NCBI GenBank assembly: GCA_021613335.1
Contig: JAJTWR010000419.1
Span: forward strand, 202,001 to 266,000
DNA length: 64,000 nucleotides
Direction: 5' to 3'
From: Whitmania pigra
Lineage: Eukaryota > Annelida > Clitellata > Hirudinida > Haemopidae
Shown here piece after piece: positions 12,721 through 24,329 of the stretch; position 1 is the stretch's first letter; each line of letters starts with the position of its first letter. The notes beneath the pieces were generated by a model. It searched no databases, was not told the origin of the DNA, and saw nothing but the letters and a program-made list of their open reading frames with translations. The translations under genes were made by a program, and so were the position numbers.

Positions 12721-14450
12721 TACAGTCAAGCAGTTTTAAGGACGGGAAGTATTTGTCAAAAAATATTTTTATTAATTACCTTGTTGAATTTCAGCACAAA
12801 TTTTCTATCAAAATGTCTGTATTCTAAGTTTCCCTCTGTAATAATTGTCAACTTTATGAAATGATTTCGCGTTTTATCTATTTAAAGTTGTCTTTATGTG
12901 GTTATACATTCATGTTTTTTTTTAATTTGAATCAATTTATTTGTACTTTCAAAAATTACCATTTAACATCAACCATGAACAGGAAACATCCAAAAGGAAA
13001 AACTCCCGCTGTCGGATGTCCAAATAAATAAATAATGTAATTTCAAAAAGCGGATGAAGTGATGTCTGAATTATGCAGGTTATGGTTATTGAATAAGAAG
13101 TTGTTTATAAAAACGCTTGAAAGAGTAAATGTTCGATTGACAAGATATGTGAATTGATGTCATTGAGTAGACGGTTGGACCTAGACAAATTATGGAGCGG
13201 CCTTTAACATTCGATTTAGAAAAAGCGGTTCTACAATCCCGAGATGAACGAATATTATATGAATGGAAGGATGAGACTTTTGAGAACATACGTCCAAATG
13301 ATGCAGGCAACATGTGGTGATCAAGTTTTTATCAAGAAGATACTGTCATGGAGGAGATTCATCTAGTGAACTTTGAGTAATTTGAACTTTTTGAAAATAA
13401 TATCTGCATGAGAGTTACCTTACACACAAGGTAAACACAAGGCTAAATGCAAGATTTTGTTTTTGTTGAGAATGAGTAAAGGACGTAAGCTAGCAGCGTG
13501 TGTTTAATAGGAAAAAAATAAAAGGTTGAAGAATCTGGACGAACCTCGAAGCGGCACTGTTGAGTAATGTTATTTGTGACTTTGACGGCCTTAGTAAAAG
13601 TTGTTTTGAGTAACAAAATTGCTTTTAAAATTATTTTTTAAATTCTTTTAAAGTTTAACTTTAATATTTTAGTCATCATTTCACCTTTCGCTTTTGTGAA
13701 GTCGCTTTAGAAATGCATTTTGACATTTATATTCTTGAGGTTTCGCACCGTCATCAAATTACGCGCAATCATTTTCTTTACCTGTGATTTGTGATGTCGT
13801 AACACCAGTTCGGTGTAATTTGAAAAAAAATAAAAAATCTTGAAATTAATGAAATTGGTGTTCATTCAAAAATCAAAAATGTCAGACATTCTTGACTGAA
13901 GCTGAGCACTCAATGACAAAGCTACACGTCACTTTTTGTTTCCAATTTACCACTTATTTAGCGCAACAAGTCAAAATTATCGACTTAAAATAATTCATAA
14001 TAATTTATAATAATTTAAAATAATTTATTGTGCGCTCAAATTGTTTCATCTTACTTTCCCCAACTGAGATTTATTGGAGCCATTGAGAAGACGAACATCC
14101 AACATAAAAAGCCATTGACGCAAGTCTGCAAATGTCGTACAATAAATAAAAAAACAGGACAAACAAAAAATAATTTATAACGTTCCTTATATTTAATAAA
14201 TATTTTTTTCTACAAATTTTTATTTAATTTGTACCACTTCTTTCACTTTATAAGCCTACGAACAAAATTTGATATTACATTACAATAAAATTCTGAAAAT
14301 TAACTTTTTGTTAATATTTAGAATCTTTTGTTGCATTGACTAGTAGGCTCGACGCTTGCTCGACTGGTCTCATGATTTCAGGTTGGATAAAATAATCCCT
14401 TGCAATCAAGCATTATTCGCCATTACCCGTGATATTCGAACTCCTAAAAC
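12721..14450. other. Intergenic region
   Basis: AT-rich, with short open frames around 13.1-13.3 kb that lack family features. No RNA gene or transposon was recognised. Confidence 0.45.
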
Positions 14451-15929
14451 ATGGACGGGCTTGATCTCATAAAATTGTTGCATGAAAATGGTATTGACAT
14501 TACAAACTCTTTTATCAGCATCTGCCGAATAGACGACGACAAAACGTGTGAAGAAGACACCGTTTTAATTACTACGGATAGGGGAACGATAAAGAATCAC
14601 TTCTCGTACGATGAACTGTTTCCAGAAAACTCAGGGCAGCAATTGCGTTCAAATTATTTAAATGTTGTGGAGAAACATTTTAAAACCCATCTACCTCCAC
14701 ACATGAGCCCTATGAAACTGACAGCACCAGAGAGAGTTTCTTCGAGGGCATTGGCAAGGGAAGGAGAAAAATCTAAAACCGAGGAATGCTGTGGTTCCGC
14801 AGAGATAGCCGATGTTTTTAAAAACTCGGCTCAGCAAACTGAAGTCAGGAAAAGAAAATTAAGCATCAGCGATGATGATTGCATATTCATGGGAAGCAGG
14901 GATAATAACAACTCAATCAGTTTTATATCACAGATGAGTGCAAGTAAGCGTCACAAAGGTTTGGGCGATCAGAAACCAACTTTCCAAGATAAGATAGGCG
15001 AAACAATTCTCACCTACCCTAACAAAGTTCACGACTGTCTAAATGGAGATTTTGTCATGGACAGAGCTGACATGTACAAAATGGACATCATCCGGATATG
15101 GAAGATTTCGGGCAACAATATGCTGGAACGATATGACGCCATTTCCGAGGAGACGAATGTTTTCAAAAGTACCAACAGATTTACAAAAGTCAAGGATAAC
15201 TTAAGTAATCAATATGCAGCTATTCAGGTCAGAAGGCGAGATGACAAAAATGTGGTTTTCAAGAATCGCATTTCACCTGAAGCACTAAACGAATGTCTGG
15301 ACGGGACGCCGTTCATGGAAGTGTTCAGCATCTACTTCCAGAGTATCGTAGGCCAATGTATTTCTGGAGACTTCTTCCAGACAATTAAAGCCGAAAATTC
15401 AAAATATTTTCTCGACTCACTCGACCATATCGATTCAATCCTTGAAGACGCTCGGAACGAAATTGCAGCACAGGCTCAGTGGAATTTAGTTCCGCACTTT
15501 CAAGAAGCTTTAGACCACTGCCCTTACTACTCCGTAGCTGAACTGATTGCGTCGTCTCCTGAACATTTGGAAGCCTGTCAAGTTAGCAACGATACTACGA
15601 TAACGGCCACAAAGTGTTTTAATTTACACGGACTACAGTATCTTAAAGAAAACTTAAGAACAGTGAGTAGATGCAGGAATTTTACTTTCTTCTTGAGCGA
15701 CTCTGCATTGACCATGGCTATGAATTACCATGCTATTCGCCATTTTAAGTATCACTTGTTCAAGGACGCGGAGAAGGATGTTGCTCTGAGGCTAAGTTCT
15801 GATAATTTTTCAGAGGTTGACATCCTGAATGAACTCATAAATAACAGGCCTAGGATACGACATTTTTACGGACATCTCGTGAAGATTTTGATGTCTTGCG
15901 GGCTGGATGTCGTTGTTGGGCAACAGTAA
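14451..15929 (+). CDS. Unrecognised intronless protein, 492 aa
   Basis: A single open frame starting MDGLDLIKLLHENGIDITN and ending at a TAA, with an AATAAA at 15976. Base composition and codon use are gene-like and higher in GC than the flanks. The product is soluble: no signal peptide or membrane segment. Visible features are a basic cluster RKRKLS near residue 140 (possible nuclear signal), followed at once by the acidic-hydrophobic SDDDCIFMGS, which resembles a SUMO-interacting motif, then a helix-rich C-terminal half with several Cys and His. I do not recognise the family. Like the HECT gene it lacks introns and sits inside the PAN-ILEI array, so it may also be a retrocopy or a lineage-specific gene. 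Confidence 0.7.
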   Translation: MDGLDLIKLLHENGIDITNSFISICRIDDDKTCEEDTVLITTDRGTIKNHFSYDELFPENSGQQLRSNYLNVVEKHFKTHLPPHMSPMKLTAPERVSSRALAREGEKSKTEECCGSAEIADVFKNSAQQTEVRKRKLSISDDDCIFMGSRDNNNSISFISQMSASKRHKGLGDQKPTFQDKIGETILTYPNKVHDCLNGDFVMDRADMYKMDIIRIWKISGNNMLERYDAISEETNVFKSTNRFTKVKDNLSNQYAAIQVRRRDDKNVVFKNRISPEALNECLDGTPFMEVFSIYFQSIVGQCISGDFFQTIKAENSKYFLDSLDHIDSILEDARNEIAAQAQWNLVPHFQEALDHCPYYSVAELIASSPEHLEACQVSNDTTITATKCFNLHGLQYLKENLRTVSRCRNFTFFLSDSALTMAMNYHAIRHFKYHLFKDAEKDVALRLSSDNFSEVDILNELINNRPRIRHFYGHLVKILMSCGLDVVVGQQ

Positions 15930-16439
15930 TTTGTTGTAAATATTTCATGATTAAAATTTTTAAACATTCAGGAATAATAAACATTATGTAATAAAAAATA
16001 CTAAGTGACATGTTGAATCATTTCAATAATGGGTGTTAAAAATGTCTTTTGGTAATTTCTGTAGTTGATTTTGACTTACCAATTATTTTGAGAGTAGTTG
16101 ATATTTTAAGATTGTATAACCCTTAATAATATTGAACTAGACATTAAAATAACAGTTATTAAAAATTTAACATGAAGAGAAGTTGGTGCACATATCTGCA
16201 AATCGACTGAAATAAACATTCGATAAGTGTGTGATCTTTTGGAAGTGAGTAATTTTCTTGACTCTGCATAATCAATCTGATTAAATATTTTACATAAGTG
16301 TTAGGATTTACATTATCAGGTAACTGCCCTGCAACTGTAAATCTAAACACATTCTACTGAAGATGATAAATTCACTATTTACCCTTAATTTGAACCTGAG
16401 TCTCTTAAATGCAAAAAAGAAACTTAAAAGTTTAAAATT

Positions 16440-16600
16440 AATGCAAGCACGTTTTCAGGAAAATATTCCTGACAAGAATGATAAATGGAACAAAGAGAAA
16501 CATTTCAGAGAAGATGGACTAAAATGTTTCTTAATGCTTCTGCACCAAAACATTTAAAAGTGCCTATCGATTTTAACTCGATAAATAAGAGAGGTAAGTC
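16440..16600 (+). repeat. Duplicated upstream block A1 (pairs with 22440-22600)
   Basis: The stretch tcttaatgcttctgcaccaa and tttaactcgataaata occurs here and again at about 22530-22590, each time 120-170 bp before the start codon of a PAN-ILEI gene (copies 4 and 5). In translation both blocks keep CFLMLLHQ/WFLMLLHQ. It marks the left part of the tandem duplication and may be shared 5' flank. Confidence 0.7.
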
Positions 16601-16758
16601 AAGGTTAGGACATGAAGTTAAACGTATTAGGTCAAGAATTATAAGCTAATAGTAAATAATTGTAAAGTAGTCCTTTTTCTTCATATTCATATTTCAAAAA
16701 ATCAAAATTTAAAATATATCAATCAATTCATTGCAAACAATTTTTAATTTCAGAAAGT

Positions 16759-17973
16759 ATGAGGCACTTCACAAAAATCGGGCTCTCGACAATAACTCTG
16801 ATTTTTATCTTATTCATTGTTACAAGGGAAGCAGTCCTTTTTCAGAGGTCGACATTTGAGGGGCGTAATTTGTGTGTCGGTGATTTGCCGGATTTACCGG
16901 TAAAAACCTGGTTGTCAATGAACAAACTGACCACTGATCCAACAATCACCTTGGAGATGAAGGAATGCAGCATATACTGCCTTCTTGATCCAAAGTGTAT
17001 CACCTTTCAGGTCGTTAGAATGGACAATGGAAAAGGATTCTGCTACACTCTATATACCATGATGAACATGATTTTTATCGAAGGCGGCACTTGTCAGAAT
17101 TTCATGAAACAAAGTTGTATTTTTTTTTTTTTTTTTTGAAAACATAACCTGTTGTAATTCAAATATTATAATAATTGTGTAACTATCTCAAACTAATCAC
17201 CTAGAATGGAGTCTTTTGATAGTTTTTGATGGCAACATTTTTAATAGCGATTCATTTTGTGCAGCTAAAACGTGGGAATGCATTATCCAGTGGAATCCAG
17301 CAAACTACAATTCAAAGAACAACATGGTCGGATACAGAGTTAAAAAAATGGACAATTCATGGGTCATTTACAACAACTCTCGTGGCATTCACACCCTTGA
17401 ACTGAACTCAACAACTTGCCTCCCTTCAAAGCACATGATATTTGATACTTATGGAGCCGCCAGCGAGTTGACCAGATTTCAAAACTATGTTGACAAACAG
17501 GTACCCAATGGAACATATGTCATCGGGTTTTCGGTTGGAACCATTTACAACCCCGCCACCTACGGTTATCTGAGAAAAAAATTTGCTGTGGTCTACGACA
17601 ATTCTGTTACTTATTCAATGGCTTTTATTTTTGTCAAAAGAGAAGTTCTGAAGTATTATTTTCAGACTATGCCAAATGCTTTTGGATACGGTCTTATAAT
17701 AATTGTAACAGGTACGTAATTGATTTAATTAAATTAATTAAAAGTTTTGTAAAAATAGTAATATTTTGTTGTTTGACCATTTAGAAGATTCGTTATACCA
17801 CATTTTAGGTGCTATTAAACATTGATAAAAATGTTATCATAAAATTATTTTTTGGTAATCATTATTATTATTCAAAAAATGTTTATTTCTTTGCAGAAAA
17901 AAATAAAGTTCCATTCTCTTGCATCGCAAGCTTTATTTCTCCAAAACTCTTTTTGACGATCTACGGAGAATGA
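16759..17973 (+). CDS. Secreted PAN/apple + ILEI-domain protein, copy 4
   Basis: Exons 16759-17113, 17265-17711 and 17897-17973 join in phase 1, giving 292 residues. The signal peptide is about residues 1-24. PAN-like module: ECSIYCLLDPKC and GFCYTLY. ILEI part: WECIIQWNP, SRGIHTLELN, FDTYGAASEL, NGTYVIGFSVG and SMAFIFVK. The third exon is a short tail ending LTIYGE. Exon lengths 1 and 2 equal those of copy 5 and much of the protein is identical to it, so the two arose by a recent duplication. The first intron begins with a long T run. An acceptor-like tttcag just before the ATG suggests a 5' UTR intron. Confidence 0.82.
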
Positions 17974-18115
17974 CCTAAAATTGAGTTTGAATGAACAATG
18001 CTTTTTGCGGAATCATAATTTTATCTCTTTAACATGTCACGTTTTCCAATAATAATTTAATATAATGACAAAGAATAAAGTAATTTTTAAAGTGAAGGAA
18101 ATTGTTTTTAATATT

Positions 18116-18139
<24 letters not shown>

Positions 18140-18146
<7 letters not shown>

Positions 18147-19040
18147 ATTAATTTATTAAGCGTCAGAGGCGTCTGTGTCTTTGCTGGTTCATGAAGTCCT
18201 GAAGAGGTGGGTCTTCAGGTGACGCTCTAAGAGCTCCAGGGATGGCTGGGCTCTGACGGTGAGAGAGAGTCTGTTCCAGACCGCTGGAGAGGCGTACGAG
18301 AAGCCTCTGTTTGGAAGGGATGATCTACGTACCGGTTGGTGAAGTTGAGTGGTTGACGATGAGCAAAGACCAGGAGTTTGGAGGCGATTTAATAGGTGAT
18401 GGAGATAAAGTGGGGTGGATGTTGCTAGAGAATGATATGTCATGAAGGTAATTTTGAAGGTGATACGACAACCAGTGCAATTTCTTCAGACAGTCCGTGC
18501 TATTGAGGATAGAGTTGAGGAGAACAAGCTTGGCAAGCTTGTTTTGAACGCGTTGCAAGGATTGAATTAAAGAAGCAGATGTGCCATTAAGAAGAGAGTT
18601 ATGAATAATGTTAGACAAAGGTGAAGTATAGGTTGTGAAAGCAAAGGTCCCAAGATAGAGCCTTGAGGAACACCGGCGAGTAGTTCAACTGGAGGGGAGG
18701 AGTGATCACCTAGTTTAACATATTGGGTTCTGTTGAAAAAGTAAGAGTGTAGCCAGGAGAGTGCAAGGCCATCAATTCCAAAGTCAGACTAGAGTTTCTC
18801 CAACAATATCTGACGGTTTGTGGTATCAAAGGCAGCCGAGAGATCGAGACAATGAATCTTTCAAGCAGTTTTGACTTAGTAGAGAGGTTGGAGATAGGTC
18901 TGTAATTGGTAGGCAATTTTGGATCGAGGCATGGCTTTTTTAGAAATGGAAGGACTTGAGCCCTCTTGAAGATGGACGGAAAAGTGCCAGTGCTGAAGGA
19001 AAGGTTTTCTAGTTTAGAGAGGATTGGGGATTGAATTATT
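18140..19040 (-). mobile_element. CR1/L2-like non-LTR retrotransposon fragment
   Basis: On the minus strand, broken frames read STGTFPSIFKRAQVLP and NYRPISNLSTKSKLLERF, then GVPQGSILGPLL (reverse-transcriptase motifs). Further on come LQRVQNKLAKLVL and FSYASPAVWNRLSL, ending HLKTHLFR, the usual C-terminus of such proteins. The catalytic YADD region between GPLL and LQRVQN is missing and frames shift, so it is 5'-truncated, internally deleted and dead. An (ATT)n tail at 18113-18145 marks its 3' end. It lies between copy 4 and the following duplicated block. Confidence 0.88.
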
Positions 19041-19049
19041 TGAAAAATC

Positions 19050-19390
19050 GAAGGATTTGCTATAGTAATTAATTATAGTTATTTAGTTGATGACTAAAAA
19101 ATGAAATAAAACTTGACTAGTAAGACTGCTATTAGTGAGAGAGGAGGCAATATACGGTTTGACGGACAGAAAAATATATTTTGTATAAGTAAAAAATGAA
19201 CTTAAAAAAATAAGGTCACATGACTTACTAATGCATTGAACTTAATGAACTTAAAAAAATAAGGTCACATGACCCACTAATGCATTGAGAAGAGTGCACC
19301 TAGTCAAAATGGACAAAGGATTTGACAAAGCTAGAGCGTACTCATCTTCTTGCTTTTGAAGACGAGATTACCAAAGAAGCAACATGAAAG
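19050..19390 (+). repeat. Duplicated downstream block B1 (pairs with 24330-24610)
   Basis: Contains ttagttgatgacta, caatatacggg/ttt and, most clearly, ttgagaagagtgcac followed by aatggacaaaggatttgaca; the same order of words occurs at 24330-24610 after copy 5. A short direct repeat (gaacttaaaaaaataaggtc, twice at about 19200 and 19245) lies inside. It shows that the flanks of copies 4 and 5 are duplicated together with the genes. Confidence 0.65.
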
Positions 19391-19394
19391 GAGC

Positions 19395-19600
19395 AATATA
19401 GCTGAATAAAGGATTAAAAAGCAGACAATACGTGGAACATCTACAATAACTTACGCGATAATCATACCTTGAAACGGAATGTAACATCTTGTCTCCTTAC
19501 TAAACTCAGCACATTCGCTGTTGCATAAGCTAGTCGAACCGAATAAATCAATCTAGTGAATTATGATGATAAAATTATGAAAGCCGCTTAATCGAACATA
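19395..19600 (+). pseudogene. Broken ILEI exon of the PAN-ILEI family
   Basis: From tgg aac atc tac (about 19431) the frame reads WNIYNNLRDNHTLKRN then VTSCLLTKLSTF, matching WAIYNNSRGIHTLELN and the TTCLP region of intact copies. Stops follow (taa after FAVA, and again before INLVNYDD, which matches the NYVD region). No intact PAN exon was found beside it. It is a dead seventh copy, or the residue of one, between copies 4 and 5. Confidence 0.8.
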
Positions 19601-19944
19601 TAAGATCGGTTAATTGTTAATAATTCTTAGGCTAAAATGGTAGTGAATTATTTCAAACAAAATTTCCAGATACCTGCACTAGTTCATTTACGGCTTTCAT
19701 ATCAAAGAGAGAACTCTCACAGACAGTCAAACCAAGATGGCTAGGAGATTAGGTTTTAAAACATGGTGTGAACAATTTTATAAAAAACCCATATTCTTTT
19801 ATGTGAGAGCCTAAACTTTGTGACTACTAGACTAAAGGTTGTTGTTAACATAAAAAACTCAACATAAATGCTTATTTATATTTTCATAGTTTCGGACAAT
19901 GGTCATATGTTACAAGTTTTATGTTATAGAAACTATTGCACAAA

Positions 19945-20010
19945 AGAGAAAGCCTTAACCGCTCTGCCATCGACGCCCAGGTAAATGGGAATAAAATAAA
20001 AAATTAAAAA
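19945..20010 (-). repeat. tRNA-derived repeat fragment (box A only)
   Basis: The minus strand reads gtcgatggcagagcggttaa followed by ggc, which is like the D-arm and box A of tRNA-Ser/Leu. No box B and no acceptor stem follow, so it is a truncated SINE or tRNA relic and not a working tRNA gene. Confidence 0.45.
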
Positions 20011-20179
20011 ATAGAAATATTCAATCTTTCTGCTCAGAGGCACCAAGTAACGTTTAGCATTGGAACTAGTGAGTAGCGACGAATCGCTTATTAACGTACT
20101 AGCGACAGCTATACTCAGCCCAATATATAGAAATATATATGTATATATTCTATTATTTTTTCAAATAAAATGAAATTAA

Positions 20180-20690
20180 ATTTGGATGGTTCAGAATATT
20201 ATTGACACGACGTCAAAAAGCCCAAAAAACATTTTTAAAAGGAATTTCGGAGAAGACTCAGTAATGGCTCTTGCTGCCATTTCCTTTCGTGTTTAATCTG
20301 AACTCGTCTTCGTAGAGGGGAAGCAGAACTCACAAAAATGTGTTGAGATACTGGACCAGTATTTCTTTCTGCAGTGTGACAAATTTGGAGATGATTCAGT
20401 CGTTTTTTAGCATGACAATGCCCCGCTACACACATCAGGACTGAAAATAAGCCTTTCTCCGGGAGAGATTTTTACGGGTTCTGAAGTGGCTAACTCGTTT
20501 CCAAGAATTGAACCCAATTGAAAACATGTGGTTACTGCCTACTAAAAAGGTGTACTTCAATGGGAAACAGTATTTCAGTGTTCAGGAACTGAAAGATGCT
20601 TTTGAATAAGACCTGGAAAGAATGAATGAAAAGAGACCTAAGTCTTTCTTGGATTCGTTATAAAATAGAGTTTAAGAGTTAATTACTAAA
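20180..20690 (+). pseudogene. Tc1/mariner transposase relic (C-terminal half)
   Basis: Across three frames with stops and frameshifts the sequence gives HDNAPLHTSG, then RFQELNPIENMW and SVQELKDAFE, the order of the D-N-A-P and NPIEN(L/M)W motifs in Tc1-like transposases. There is no open frame of useful length. Terminal inverted repeats were not found. Confidence 0.75.
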
Positions 20691-21368
20691 ACATGATATA
20701 AGATACATTATTGGCTTTCATATAAATAATAATTTGAAGGTTGGATTTTGATAAATACGAACATTTATGCTCCCTGGTGTTTCTTGCTGCTATATGTAAC
20801 TTTGGGTATTTCCACTTTTTTTCTAAAATTGCACGAAATATTTGTCTGAATTTAATAAATTTCATAATCATGTAAATTTAATGTGTTTCAGTACTATATG
20901 TGTGTAAAAATTGGCTTATTAAAATTCTGTATATAAAAAGTGATCGTCAAGAAACATAACTGGCGAAGATTTTGCAACGCACTATATATATATATGTATA
21001 TAGAAAGTACCCGTCTTTTGATGATATCTCAACTAATATGTCACGTAAATTACTAAAGTTTTAGTATGTTATGTAAATAGTGCTTCCAAAGTTATGTTTC
21101 GAATTTAAGGTACTATTCTCACATTTATTAAAAAATCCCAAAAATGCGATTTTGCGGTGCCCAAAAAAGATAGAAAGCAAAGAACAAAAGTCAATAATAA
21201 CAAAATTGTAATATTTTGACACAAAAACGTGTTTAATATAAAGTTATATTTCCATTTTTTGTCTATTATTTACAAAATCTTCAGTCCATTTACAAAATTA
21301 TATTTTTCACAAAGTTTCCAGCTTATTCCAGAGGATTCAGGTGGCATCTTTTCTGATTTAGAATTAAA

Positions 21369-21600
21369 TTATCTTTCATCTTTATAGACCAGTCGTGGCA
21401 ACTTCTCCTCTAGCATTTTTAATACGTAAGTGCACCCATATGTCTGCTTAGCAAAAAGATGGAGATTATTTTCCAACTCTTTAATATCTGCTTTTGAATT
21501 TGTTTTTCCTTGTAAAAAGGTTAGATCAGTGAATCCATCATGTGAAATTCCTGCCAAAATCAGGATTTTTTTCAGCTCCATGATTTCCGTTAAAAAAATG
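21369..21600 (-). pseudogene. Tc1/mariner transposase relic (middle part)
   Basis: The minus-strand frame ILILAGISHDGFTDLTFLQG and then IKELENNLHLFAKQTYG resembles the segment of Tc1-like transposases just before the DNAP motif. The downstream catalytic part is absent. It lies in the opposite orientation to the C-terminal relic at 20.2-20.7 kb. Confidence 0.5.
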
Positions 21601-22439
21601 AATCTTACGGTTGTTTGAGGTCATGCCAACTGATAACAATCAGGTTTATTTAGATTGATTTTTTTTTACATCAGAAAAAATTGTGTTTTCCTATTGTTAA
21701 CAATTTTGGCTTACTGAAATCTGGCAACTATGTGATGTACTTGCAGAGCTGAAACCTTCAATAATTTTGCATATTTTAAAATCTTTCTTGCATTCAATAA
21801 TTTAATACTATATTCTAAAGGCGCGGTCAAATTTAGTTCTGTACTAAGCTAGTTTGGCAGAAAAAATCTACCCGATGATGCTCTCATCACCAGAATACAA
21901 TTTTTTCATTCTTGCCGGAGTCATATTCTTCAGGATCACCCAAATAAAATAATAAATAATCTGTATAGACCTGTTGAGCTTTCTTGGGAAATACTTGATC
22001 TTGAATATTTGGCTTTCTTGAAGACTTCAACCTTCTTCTTCTCATTTTCAGATATTGTTTTACCTCTAGCCAGAACTAAACTATCAATAATAAACTAATA
22101 AATATTTTAGTAATATTTTATTAATGCCCTCGGCATAACTTGATGATTAGGACAAATAATTTCAATTTATGACGTTTATATATCACAGAAACCTAGTTTG
22201 AAGTTTGTTTGCACTTTGTAAATTTAATTTTATTAGTTATATATAGTCAATATATAAAATTAATGTGAAAGCTTATTCATAATTTCAAAATTTATACAAT
22301 GCTCATTTTTTATAACTTGTATGAATTAAAAGAAATGGTTTTTCCAGATGAGAAACCATTCTCATTCATCTCAGTGCATGAGATTTTTTTTCGGAAGATT
22401 ACAAAGAAAATTACAAAAAATAAATAAAAAAGTGTAAGG
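21601..22439. other. Intergenic region
   Basis: AT-rich sequence between transposon relics and the duplicated block before copy 5. Nothing else was recognised. Confidence 0.45.
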
Positions 22440-22600
22440 ATAGCGCCAGCAAGTGCTTAAAGAAAAATATTAATGACAGCTACGAAGAATGCATCAAAAG
22501 GAAACATTTTAACAGTGATTAGCTGAAATGGTTCTTAATGCTTCTGCACCAAAAAGCTACAAAGTGCCTGTCTAGTTTAACTCGATAAATAAAAGTTTCG
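22440..22600 (+). repeat. Duplicated upstream block A2 (pairs with 16440-16600)
   Basis: Shares cttaatgcttctgcaccaaa, the following aagtgcctgtc/atc word and tttaactcgataaata with the block before copy 4. It lies about 110 bp before the start codon of copy 5. Confidence 0.7.
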
Positions 22601-22709
22601 GAAGATTACAAGACAGTATTCTGAAATCATCACCATATCAAAGTTAGAGTAAAATATTGAACCAGCAAAGTTGATTTATTTATACAAATTCTTCAAATTT
22701 CACAGAATT

Positions 22710-23918
22710 ATGAAGCATTCTTTCAATATCAGGCTCTTGATATGCATTTTGATTTTCCTGTTACGAATTGCGCCAAGACAGGCAGCCCTTTTTCAGAGGT
22801 CGACATTTGAGGGGCGTAATTTGTGTGTCGGTGATTTGCCTGATTTCCCGGTAAAAATCTGGTTGTCAATGAACAAACTAACCACTGATCCAATAATCAC
22901 TTTGGAGATGAAAGAATGCAGCATATACTGCCTCCTTGATCCAAAGTGTATCACCTATCAGATCGTTAGAATGGACAATGGAAAAGGATTCTGCTACATT
23001 CTATATACCATGAATTTCATGACATTTATTGAAGAGAGCACTTGTCAGAATTTTGTGAAACAAAGTTGTTTTTTATTTGGAATATTTAACCATTTTATTC
23101 TTATAAATAGTTAAAGATTTAAAACTTAACCTAATTAAAACTGACTAAATCATGTGATAAACTAATCTTTAGCTAGTTTTTGGTAGCAGCCATTTTAATA
23201 GCGATTTTAATTTATTTTGTGCAGATAAAAAATGGGAGTGCATCATCCAGTGGAATCCAGCAAACTACAATTCGAAGAGCAACATGGACGGATACAGAGT
23301 TAAAAAAATGGACAATTCATGGGCCATCTACAACAACTCTCGTGGCATTCACACCCTTGAACTGAACGCAACAACTTGCCTCCCTTCAAAGCATTTGAGA
23401 TTTGATACTTTTGGAGGCTCTAGCGAGTTGACCAGATTTCAAAACTATGTTGACAAACAGGGGCCCAGTGGAACATACGTTATCGGATTTTCAGTAGGAA
23501 ATTTTTACACCTACGCAATCGGCACCTATATTTTTAAAAAATTTCGCGTGGCCTACGAAAACACAGCCACTTATTCTCTGGCGTTTATCTTCGTCAAGGG
23601 AAAACCTCGGGATTTCTATCTTCAAACTATGGCAGGTCCTCTCGGTTACGGTCTTTTGATAATTGTGACAGGTACGTAATTTATTTTAAATTTAGTATTA
23701 TTAAAAGAAATTGCATTGTTTAATTGTTTCGTTGACCAATTTTCAGATATTATTATACATTAGCTAGAACTTCGTAATAACATTATTATTTTGATGGTTA
23801 TTTTTTTTTATAGTTTTTCATTTTCTCTGTAGAAAAAAGTGAAGCTTCATTCTCCATCTTTTCAAGGTCTTCAAAGGATCTCTTTTTGAGGACCTACGGA
23901 GAGTGGCCAGAATATTGA
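22710..23918 (+). CDS. Secreted PAN/apple + ILEI-domain protein, copy 5
   Basis: Exons 22710-23064, 23225-23671 and 23833-23918 join in phase 1 to give 295 residues. The start at 22710 (MKHSFNIRLL) places a normal signal peptide at the N-terminus; an in-frame upstream extension to 22671 looks like leader sequence. PAN-like module: ECSIYCLLDPKC and GFCYILY. ILEI part: WECIIQWNP, SRGIHTLELN, FDTFGGSSEL, GTYVIGFSVGNF and SLAFIFVKG. Three glycosylation sequons are seen in most copies (NNS, NAT, NGT), but here NGT is replaced by SGT. The terminal exon ends RTYGEWPEY, related to the tail of copy 4. Confidence 0.82.
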
Positions 23919-24329
23919 GTTTGATAACAATTTGAATAATTTTTTGACTAAATTTTACAAACTTGAGCATGGACATATTTCTCAAGATGTCTTTCTTTTA
24001 TTGTCACGTGTTCGTTAGTTTTGTCGTGTTTTTCTTCAATTTTCAATGTTGTCATTAATTTTCTCATGTAGTTGGCAATAGAATTTTTGAAATCTCATTT
24101 TATCATTTATGTAAAGACCCTTTCACAGGTGTCGCTGTAATTTTGTCACTTTCCAACAGGTAATTCCCTTGGGATAAACTCTGAATTTGTAATTTTTTGT
24201 GTGATTTGTGGTTTTTCGTTAAAGTTTTGAAAATGAATAAACGAATTCAGTTCAAAGAAAAAAAAAGGTTTTTCGAAACTGAAAGGTATTGTTCCCATTT
24301 TAGAAATCTAATGATTTGCATTAAAATTG

